In this document: in pieces, positions 58,472 to 64,000 of the stretch
Numbering within the stretch: the first letter of the stretch is position 1
Layout: every line of letters starts with the position of its first letter
NCBI GenBank assembly: GCA_964406375.1
Contig: CAYORM010000006.1
Location: 18,370-82,369, forward strand
Length of the DNA stretch: 64,000 nucleotides
Direction: 5' to 3'
Origin: CAYORM01 sp964406375
GTDB lineage: Bacteria > Pseudomonadota > Alphaproteobacteria > DSM-16000 > Inquilinaceae
Notes under the pieces: generated by a model
Database searches by the model: none
The model's input: only the letters and a program-made list of their open reading frames with translations
Told to the model about the DNA's origin: nothing
Made by a program: the position numbers and the translations under genes

Positions 58472-59230
58472 ATGATCAGACGGCACATCCTGCGCCTGGC
58501 CGCAGGCATCGGTGCTGCGGCTTTTCCACTTCATTGCGCCTTCGCTGACAGCAATGCCGCGTCATGGAGCTATGGCGGAGCCGACGGCCCCGACGCTTGG
58601 CACGAGCTGCATCCGGACTTTGCCGCCTGCGCCGCCGAGGGGCAGTCGCCGATCGACCTTGGCGGCGCCCATACTGTCGAACTGCCCCAGCTCGCCATCG
58701 AGTTCCCCGCGCTCGAGGTGACCGCGGTGCATGCTGGCACCACCCTCCGTGTGGATGCGCCGCCGGGCCAGACGTTGCGCATCGGCGATCGCACCCTCGC
58801 GCTCGAGCAGATCCATCTGCATGCGCCCAGCGAGCATCTGCTGCAGGGCCAGGCCTTCCCGATGGAGGTCCACTTCGTTCATCGCGACGGCGAAGGACTC
58901 TTCGTCATCGGGGTCCTGGTGGAGGCGGGGGCACCCCACCCCGGCTACACGCCGCTCTTCGACGCGCTCGCCGCCGGACTCGACCGGGACGGCGCGACGG
59001 CCACCGTCGGGATCGACCTCGAGGCGCTGCTGCCGGAGCAGCTGGACCAGTACTACTGGTACTGGGGGTCGCTGACCACACCGCCCTGCACCCTCGGAGT
59101 CGGCTGGATCGTCCTCGCGACCCCGATCGCCCTGTCACCCCGGCAGATCGGGCAGTTCACGGATGCGTTCTCGCCGAATGCGCGACCGGTGCAGCCGAGC
59201 GGCGCTCACACCGTCCACCGCTCATTCTAG
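58472..59230 (+). CDS. Alpha-type carbonic anhydrase, periplasmic
   Basis: A 252-residue enzyme with a signal peptide (MIRRHILRLAAGIGAAAF...CAFA-D), cleaved near 26. The mature part begins WSYGGADGPDAWHEL and has QSPIDL, the three zinc His in IHLHAPSEH and EVHFVH, Glu of PSEH for the gatekeeping network, and YYWYWGSLTTPPCTLGVGWIVL, which is the alpha-family signature. It interconverts CO2 and bicarbonate in the periplasm. GGGGGA precedes the ATG. Its end overlaps the convergent yggS-type gene by 9 bases. Confidence 0.95.
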   Translation: MIRRHILRLAAGIGAAAFPLHCAFADSNAASWSYGGADGPDAWHELHPDFAACAAEGQSPIDLGGAHTVELPQLAIEFPALEVTAVHAGTTLRVDAPPGQTLRIGDRTLALEQIHLHAPSEHLLQGQAFPMEVHFVHRDGEGLFVIGVLVEAGAPHPGYTPLFDALAAGLDRDGATATVGIDLEALLPEQLDQYYWYWGSLTTPPCTLGVGWIVLATPIALSPRQIGQFTDAFSPNARPVQPSGAHTVHRSF

Positions 59231-59980
59231 GCTTCGACCCGCGGTGGCCGTGCCCCTCTCTGCCGCCGGCGTCTGCGCCGGCCGCGGGCCGAACAGGGCG
59301 CTGCCGACGCGGACATGCGTCGCGCCGTAGCGGATCGCCGTCTCGAAATCCTCGCTCATGCCCATGCTGAGCACGGGCAGACCATGGCGGCGGGCGATAT
59401 CGGCGAGCAGGGCGAAATGCAGCGCCGGCGGCTCATCGACCGGCGGAATGCACATGAACCCCCGAACCGGCAGGCCGCATGCCTCGACCGCGTGCCGCAC
59501 CATCGCGTCGACGGCGTTCGGCGCGACCCCGGCCTTCTGTGGCTCCTCGCCGGTGTTGACCTGGATCAGGCAGTCCGGCCGGCGACCGGTCTTCACCATC
59601 GCATCGGCCAGCGCATCGGCGAGGCGCGGCCGGTCGAGCGTTTCGATCACATCGAACAGCGCCACCGCGTCGCGCGCCTTGTTGGTCTGCAGCGGCCCGA
59701 TGAGGCGCAGCGACAGGCCCGCAACGGTCTCGAGCCGTGGCCCCGGCCGGCCGGGTGCGGGGTCGGCCCAACGCCGCCGCGCCTCCTGCACCCGATTCTC
59801 GCCGAAAATGCGAAGGCCTGCATCGATGGCCGCCTCGACCGCGGCGTCCGGCTGCATCTTGCTGACGGCGACGAGGGTGACCTCGCCGGCATCACGCCCC
59901 GCCGTCTTCGCCGATTCGTCCATGGCCTGGCGAATCGCCGACAACCGCGCGGCGAATCCGGTCCGATCATCCTGCTGCAT
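59222..59980 (-). CDS. YggS/PLPBP-type pyridoxal-phosphate homeostasis protein
   Basis: A 252-residue one-domain PLP protein. The ATG at 59980 is preferred for its GGGAGCAG site; ATG 60007 is an alternative. Signatures are LVAVSKMQPD with the PLP Lys, FGENRVQEA, LRLIGPLQTNKARDAVALFD (part), LIQVNTGEEPQKAGV, LSMGMSEDFETAIRYGATHVRVGSALFG in pieces. These proteins buffer PLP and affect amino acid pools. It stands alone facing the carbonic anhydrase gene. Confidence 0.95.
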   Translation of the reverse strand: MQQDDRTGFAARLSAIRQAMDESAKTAGRDAGEVTLVAVSKMQPDAAVEAAIDAGLRIFGENRVQEARRRWADPAPGRPGPRLETVAGLSLRLIGPLQTNKARDAVALFDVIETLDRPRLADALADAMVKTGRRPDCLIQVNTGEEPQKAGVAPNAVDAMVRHAVEACGLPVRGFMCIPPVDEPPALHFALLADIARRHGLPVLSMGMSEDFETAIRYGATHVRVGSALFGPRPAQTPAAERGTATAGRSLE

Positions 59981-60283
59981 GGCTTCTGCTCCCGTTGGCG
60001 GCGTCATCCGGACCGCGGTCAGGACCGCGGGACTGGCCTCCGTCGCGGCTATAAGGCACAGTCACGCTCCGGGTGAAGGCAGTCGGCGAAGGTGTTGAGG
60101 GGACGTCGGCAAGCGTTGTTTCATTTTGGCCACACCCCTAACCCTTTGTGTCCTATCTGCCACTTTTTGGATTGCCCGGTTTTGGGCCGGTTCATAAGGT
60201 TTCGCCATCAACCTTGGTGCCCGGCGGAGTTGCCCGGGGGTCGAGGCGGGCATCCGGCCGCAAGGCCAAGTCAGGAGGTAGGA
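59981..60283. other. Promoter and leader region of the porin gene
   Basis: About 300 bases without a gene. It is AT-richer than the surroundings in 60118-60210. It holds the motif TTGGCCACACC at 60126 and a candidate promoter at 60172-60200, then a leader of about 80 bases ending in a strong AGGAGGTAGGA ribosome site. No open frame or stable hairpin stands out. Confidence 0.5.
60172..60200 (+). promoter_or_regulatory. Candidate sigma-70-type promoter for the porin gene
   Basis: TTGCCC (60172-60177) and TAAGGT (60195-60200) are separated by 17 bases, the standard spacing. The position about 75-80 bases before the porin ATG is reasonable. The match to consensus is moderate. Confidence 0.35.
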
Positions 60284-61465
60284 ATGAAGAAGATTCTGCT
60301 GGGAAGCACGGCCGTTGCGGCAGCCGCGCTGATCGCGGGTTCCGCGTCGGCGCAGGACGTGACGTCGGGCGGCGGGCTGAAGATCACGGGCTGGGTCGGT
60401 TCGCAGGCGGTTCTGACGTTCAACAATGACGTCTCCGACGATCGCGACTTCGACTTCGTGACCGGTGCCCGTATCCAGTTCGACTGGTCGTCGACGACCG
60501 ATAGCGGCCTGACCTACGGTGCCCGCGTCCGTCTCGAGGTCGACAACAGCGCCGGCACCGTCGCCGACGCGCCGGGCGACAACTTCTGGCCGTGGGATGA
60601 CGATTTCGACGCGACGGTCACCACGAACGAAGACATCACCGTCAGCAACACCAACACCTACGTCTTCGTCAGCGGTAGCTTCGGTACCGTGAAGATGGGT
60701 GACGTCGGCAACGCGTCGGGCGAGTGGTACAACTACTACGTCCATGACTCGAAGTCGCTCGGCGGTGCGTTCGCGATCGGTGCCGAGGACTCCTACACCG
60801 TCCAGGCGACCGGCGTCGTCAACCGCGTGGTCTATGTCGATCCGTTCGCCGGCGCCGGTATCTACTATGTCTCGCCGGACTTCGGTGGCCTGCAGTTCGC
60901 CCTGAGCTATCAGCCCGAGGCGGGCAATGTCGGCCGTAGCATCGACTTCGCGACGGAGCCGGGCGACATCGAGAACGTGATCGCCGGTGCGGTCCAGTAC
61001 TCGACGAGCTTCGACGGCGGCAGCTTCTTCATCGGTGGTTCGCTGCTGTACGGTGACAGCGTCGAAGGCACGGTCTTCACGATCGATCCGTTCCCGACGC
61101 TCACCACCTATGACGCCGACTACTACATCACCTACGGCATCGGTGCCGGCGGTGAGTTCGGGCCGTTCAGCGTCGGTGTGTGGTGGACCGGTGAGGACAG
61201 CGACAGCGACACCGACATGGAGACCCTCTGGATCTCCGGCGCGTATGAGTTCGGTGCCTTCACCGCGGTCGCCAGCGCCACCTTCGGCTGGGGTGAGGAC
61301 GAAGCCCTCGTCGAGCGCTCGGGCATCTATGTCGGCACGCTGACCTATCAGATCGCGCCTGGCCTGAATGCCTTCGGCGAAATCGCCTATGTCGAGGCCG
61401 ACTACAATGACGGCAGCGACGATGACGGTGCGGCCCTCGGCGCCGGCCTCGTGTTCGGCTTCTGA
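60284..61465 (+). CDS. Outer-membrane porin (Porin_4 type)
   Basis: A 393-residue outer-membrane protein behind a near-perfect AGGAGGTAGGA site. The signal peptide MKKILLGSTAVAAAALIAG...SASA is cleaved before QDV at about 23. The mature part is made of alternating beta strands rich in Gly, Asp and aromatics, for example ITGWVGSQAVLTFNND and GLTYGARVRLEVDNSAG, and loop acid clusters such as WPWDDDFDATV and GEDSDSDTD. It ends in the outer-membrane terminal Phe (LGAGLVFGF). It uses GGT and CGT more than the neighbours do, which suggests high expression. It should form a trimeric 16-strand general porin. Confidence 0.93.
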   Translation: MKKILLGSTAVAAAALIAGSASAQDVTSGGGLKITGWVGSQAVLTFNNDVSDDRDFDFVTGARIQFDWSSTTDSGLTYGARVRLEVDNSAGTVADAPGDNFWPWDDDFDATVTTNEDITVSNTNTYVFVSGSFGTVKMGDVGNASGEWYNYYVHDSKSLGGAFAIGAEDSYTVQATGVVNRVVYVDPFAGAGIYYVSPDFGGLQFALSYQPEAGNVGRSIDFATEPGDIENVIAGAVQYSTSFDGGSFFIGGSLLYGDSVEGTVFTIDPFPTLTTYDADYYITYGIGAGGEFGPFSVGVWWTGEDSDSDTDMETLWISGAYEFGAFTAVASATFGWGEDEALVERSGIYVGTLTYQIAPGLNAFGEIAYVEADYNDGSDDDGAALGAGLVFGF

Positions 61466-61493
61466 TCCGGCCAACCGGTTCGGATCCCTGTTC

Positions 61494-61527
61494 GGGGGGC
61501 GGTGGCGACACCGCCCCCCTTTTTCTT
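61494..61527 (+). terminator. Strong intrinsic terminator of the porin gene
   Basis: GGGGGGCGGTG (61494-61504) pairs with CACCGCCCCCC (61509-61519) around a GCGA tetraloop, giving an 11-bp stem, followed at once by TTTTTCTT. It is 28 bases after the porin stop. Confidence 0.92.
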
Positions 61528-61676
61528 GACCGCCCATCCGCCCTGCCGATCCTCGGATCAGCCGGCGGGTTTCGCGCCTTTCCGTCTGACGACAATTCGC
61601 GACGATTGATCGGCGGAGGCGGGCGCGTTAAGGGTTTGGGCGACCCGCTCCTCCTTCACTTCGAGCGTCAGAGGCG

Positions 61677-62198
61677 ATGCAGCGTTTCCCGATCATCCTC
61701 AGCCTGCTTTCCGCCCTGGCCTTCACGGCCTGCTCGCAGCTCGGCTCCGAGTCGACGGTGCAGCCCGCGACCAACCTGTCCGAAGGCGGCTCGGGGCGCG
61801 ACCGCAGCACCACGGGCGGCGGCGGCATGCTGCTGTTCGGCGGCGACCGCTCCAGCCGCGACGACGGCGCGGTGCTGGGTGTGAACGCCTATCTGTGGCG
61901 CGCCAGCCTCGACACCGTGTCCTTCATGCCGATCGTCTCGGCCGATCCGTTCGGCGGCGTCATCATCTCGGACTACTACACGCCGCCCGAGACGCCCAAT
62001 CAGCGCTACAAGCTGGCCGTCTACATCCTGGGTCGCGAGCTGCGCTCCGATAACATCCGGGTCAGCGTCACCCGCCAGAGCCGGGCCGGCAGTGGCTGGC
62101 GCGACGAGCCGCCCGACGAGGCGCTGGCGCGGCAGCTCGAGGACACGATCCTCGCCCGTGCCCGGCAGATCCGGGTCGCCGGCCTCTCCGCCAACTGA
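61677..62198 (+). CDS. DUF3576 family lipoprotein
   Basis: A 173-residue protein with a lipoprotein signal (ILSLLSALAFTAC), Cys19 as lipid site. A flexible Ser/Gly/Asp-rich linker to about residue 60 follows. The conserved DUF3576 core is VNAYLWRASLDTVSFMPI, SADPFGGVIISDYYTPPETPNQRYKLAVYILGREL in parts, then RVSVTRQSRAGSGWRDEP. The family is common in Rhodospirillales and its relatives and sits at the outer membrane; function is unknown. It follows the porin terminator, so it has its own promoter. Confidence 0.92.
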   Translation: MQRFPIILSLLSALAFTACSQLGSESTVQPATNLSEGGSGRDRSTTGGGGMLLFGGDRSSRDDGAVLGVNAYLWRASLDTVSFMPIVSADPFGGVIISDYYTPPETPNQRYKLAVYILGRELRSDNIRVSVTRQSRAGSGWRDEPPDEALARQLEDTILARARQIRVAGLSAN

Positions 62199-62224
62199 CC
62201 GCGGGGCGTCTGATCCAGCCAAGT

Positions 62225-62250
62225 GGGCCGCCGATGGCGGCGGCCCTTCT
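62225..62250 (+). terminator. Probable terminator of the DUF3576 gene
   Basis: GGGCCGCC (62225-62232) pairs with GGCGGCCC (62239-62246), loop of 6, followed by TTCT. A second hairpin GGCCGGG/CCCGGCC lies at 62273-62291 and may serve the opposite gene. Confidence 0.6.
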
Positions 62251-62312
62251 CCCCTGTCATCCCTTCCGTCACGGCCGGGTTCCGCCCGGCCTTGTCGCAT
62301 TGCGGGGGAGGC

Positions 62313-62987
62313 TCAGAAGGCCCCTTCCTCCAGCCGGAAGACATCCGGATTCTGCGGATCGTCGATGTAGGACAGTCGCAGGATGAAGGGCGTCGCCTGT
62401 GCCTCACCTTCTGCTGCCGCCTCCGGCGCCGCGGCGATCCTGCGGTAAGTGAGGGTGATGGCATGCCCCGCGGCATCCGCGGCGGCGAAGATCAGCACCG
62501 CCCCACTCGGCAGGCTGCGGCGGCGGACAACCGAGCCCGGCGCGAATGTCGCCTCGTCGAAATAGCGGCCGAGCAGCGTGACGATCCGGTCGGCGATCTC
62601 CGGCGTGGTGGCCGGATCGATCGGGGTGCCCCAGATGACATCGACCCGGTCGAGGGTCCGGCTGGCAAAGCCGAGGGTGTAGTTGATCTGCGCGGTGCCC
62701 GCCCCCTGGATCAGATCATCGACCTCGACGGACAGGATGGTCGTGCCGTCGAGCGTGTTCGGCACGGCGCGCACCGCCTCGTCGGCCAGGCCGAAATCGC
62801 TGTAGATCGCGCCGCGCACGGCCCATTCATCCATGCCGAATCGCGCCGAGCGGAAGCCGCGGATCTCCTCCGGCTCCGCCTCCTGCGCCATGATGTGGGC
62901 CCCGCCCGTCAGGACGAGCCCCAGCGGCAGCAGCCCCCACAGAACAGAGCGCCGCCCCATGGTGCCGCGATACCCCTGCTCCCCCAT
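62313..62987 (-). CDS. Secreted protein of unknown function
   Basis: A 224-residue protein. An N-terminal RRSVLWGLLPLGLVLTG segment followed by AHIMAQEAE is a signal peptide, cleaved near residue 34-36. The mature part begins EEIRGFRSARFGMDEWAVRGAIYSDFG in pieces, a pattern seen in periplasmic proteins that follow a substrate-induced helix. It then has DLIQGAGTAQINYTLGF and RVDVIWGTP strands. The C-terminal part has an Ala/Glu-rich loop before FILRLSYIDDPQNPDVF. ATG 62960 is an alternative start. No family is recognised with certainty. It converges on the DUF3576 gene. Confidence 0.75.
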   Translation of the reverse strand: MGEQGYRGTMGRRSVLWGLLPLGLVLTGGAHIMAQEAEPEEIRGFRSARFGMDEWAVRGAIYSDFGLADEAVRAVPNTLDGTTILSVEVDDLIQGAGTAQINYTLGFASRTLDRVDVIWGTPIDPATTPEIADRIVTLLGRYFDEATFAPGSVVRRRSLPSGAVLIFAAADAAGHAITLTYRRIAAAPEAAAEGEAQATPFILRLSYIDDPQNPDVFRLEEGAF

Positions 62988-63087
62988 CTTTCCGTGCGCC
63001 CCCCAACGCCGTTCGCCGGCCTAGCCGGCGTCGATGCCGGTATCGCATGAAACCGGGAAACCGAACAGCGGCAGCGATGTCCCTTCT

Positions 63088-63119
63088 GTGTGGCCGCCTG
63101 TGTTGCCGCTGGGCCACAC
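63088..63119. repeat. Inverted repeat upstream of the outer-membrane gene
   Basis: GTGTGGCC (63088-63095) and GGCCACAC (63112-63119) are perfect 8-bp arms with a 16-base gap, about 120 bases before the next ATG. The half site GGCCACACC also occurs upstream of the porin at 60128. It could be a regulator site; it has no T tract. Confidence 0.45.
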
Positions 63120-63231
63120 CATTGGCTTTTCTGTCATCCCGCAGGGAGCCGCGGGTTTCGCGGGGCGTTCAAGGCGTTATGTTGCGCCCCCAGACGGCAC
63201 ACCGTTGGCGTTGATTGAAGGAGTTTTGGTT

Positions 63232-64000
63232 ATGATGAGGATCTGGCTGCTCGCCGGCACGGCGATGGTGGCACTGTCCGCCCCGGCTTTCGCGCAGCAG
63301 GCGACCGGCCTCTATGTTTCGGCGGGTGTCGGTGCGAACTGGCTGAGCGCCGATGGCGATGTTGACGTCGACGGCACCTTCGAGAATGGTCAGTTCCCGT
63401 CGGTGGGCACCTTCTCCGGCTCGGGCGATCTCGACGGTTCGTTCGACACCGGCTGGGTCGGCGTCGCGGCGATCGGTTACGACTGGGGCATGTTCCGGAC
63501 GGAGGCCGAGCTCGGCATCCGTACCAACGATCTGGACGAGTTCGAGGGCACGATCTCGGGCGGCTGGACGAACATCGATCCGGTGGGCCCGACCGGCACC
63601 TTCGCCTTCCCGGCCACCGCCGATGACGGCCATGTCCGCACCCTCAGCGTGATGGCCAACGCCCTTGTCGATTTCGACCTCGGCCCGGTCACCCTCTATG
63701 GCGGTGGCGGTCTCGGCGTCGCCAATGTCGAGCTGAACGTGCTGGGCGACAGCGAGTTCGACACGGTCTTCGCCTATCAGGGCATCGCCGGCCTCGCCTA
63801 CAACATCAGCCCGCAGCTCGCGGTCACCGCCGAGTACCGCTACTTCTCCTCCTTCGAGGATCCGAAGTTCGACGTTTCGGGTGAGGCCGGCACCGGCGCG
63901 ACGACGGCCGACTTCGATGGCGAGATCTCGCTCGACGGCTTCGAGAACCATTCGGCGCTGATCGGCCTGCGCTACACCTTCGCGCCGCCGGCGCCGGCCG
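63232..64000 (+). CDS. Outer-membrane beta-barrel protein, partial (OmpA-like N-terminus)
   Basis: At least 256 residues, running off the right edge. An ATG with AAGGAG upstream opens a signal peptide (MMRIWLLAGTAMVALSAPAFA-QQ) cleaved after about 21. An eight-strand-type barrel follows: GLYVSAGVGANWLSADGD, WVGVAAIGYDWGMFRTEAELGIR, TLYGGGGLGVANVEL, AVTAEYRYFSSFEDP, ALIGLRYTFAPPAPA. The last part (FAPPAPA) looks like the start of a Pro/Ala hinge that leads to an OmpA peptidoglycan-binding domain outside the window. The family is the OMP_b-brl class. Confidence 0.9.
   Translation, partial: MMRIWLLAGTAMVALSAPAFAQQATGLYVSAGVGANWLSADGDVDVDGTFENGQFPSVGTFSGSGDLDGSFDTGWVGVAAIGYDWGMFRTEAELGIRTNDLDEFEGTISGGWTNIDPVGPTGTFAFPATADDGHVRTLSVMANALVDFDLGPVTLYGGGGLGVANVELNVLGDSEFDTVFAYQGIAGLAYNISPQLAVTAEYRYFSSFEDPKFDVSGEAGTGATTADFDGEISLDGFENHSALIGLRYTFAPPAPA

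Noticed and set aside
63088..63119. Inverted repeat as a terminator
   Set aside because: The loop is 16 bases and no T tract follows on either strand, so a binding site is more likely.

Overview
The window is high-GC DNA with the gene content of an alphaproteobacterium, most likely Rhodospirillales or a neighbouring order. The evidence is a separate F0 ATP synthase cluster in the order I-a-c-b'-b, a Porin_4-type porin, a DUF3576 lipoprotein, and many ABC and TRAP uptake systems with LacI, TetR, IclR and MerR regulators. I see no insertion sequence, prophage, CRISPR array or rRNA. There is one tRNA, tRNA-Arg(CCG).

Layout. (1) 1-1.7 kb: a truncated gene, a small His/Arg-rich lipoprotein, tRNA-Arg, and DUF2934 and DUF2188-like small proteins. 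(2) 1.7-16.8 kb: a sugar or sugar-acid island. It holds a mandelate-racemase-type dehydratase, a Gfo/Idh/MocA oxidoreductase, a sugar ABC transporter with a double-length fused permease, a DUF4432 aldose-epimerase-like protein, a split transketolase, an SDR, a LacI regulator and a TRAP transporter. Four copies of the palindrome TACCGGTA lie in front of its transcription units and mark a probable LacI regulon. (3) 16.9-36 kb: a quaternary-amine island. One long minus-strand operon encodes a CaiD-like hydratase, an ADP-forming CoA ligase, an acyl-CoA dehydrogenase, an L-carnitine dehydrogenase/thioesterase fusion, a dehydrocarnitine cleavage enzyme, a GcvT-like protein and two FAD oxidoreductases. 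Next to it are a TetR regulator, a PotABCD-like ABC transporter, a class III aminotransferase and a Rieske oxygenase. Three copies of TTGAATGnnCATTCA(A/G) tie these units together. The genes together suggest gamma-butyrobetaine/carnitine conversion to glycine betaine followed by demethylation.

(4) 36-45 kb: a Cys-rich DUF326 protein, a double cupin, an IclR regulator, and a dipeptide-type ABC transporter in which the second permease is fused to the first ATPase, followed by an M42 peptidase of the NAGGN type. (5) 45-51.4 kb: a CueR-like MerR, a lipoprotein hydrolase and an orphan ABC ATPase; a zinc-finger protein, a DAD-type cupin and an SDR; then a dgcA/dgcN-like pair for D-glutamate. (6) 51.5-64 kb: F0 ATP synthase and housekeeping genes (xth, a response-regulator-like protein without the usual receiver acidic pocket, an L,D-transpeptidase, an alpha carbonic anhydrase, a YggS-type PLP protein), a strongly expressed-looking porin with a clear terminator, a DUF3576 lipoprotein, and the start of an outer-membrane beta-barrel gene cut by the window edge.

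All functions are read from sequence motifs and recalled family features. No database search was run.
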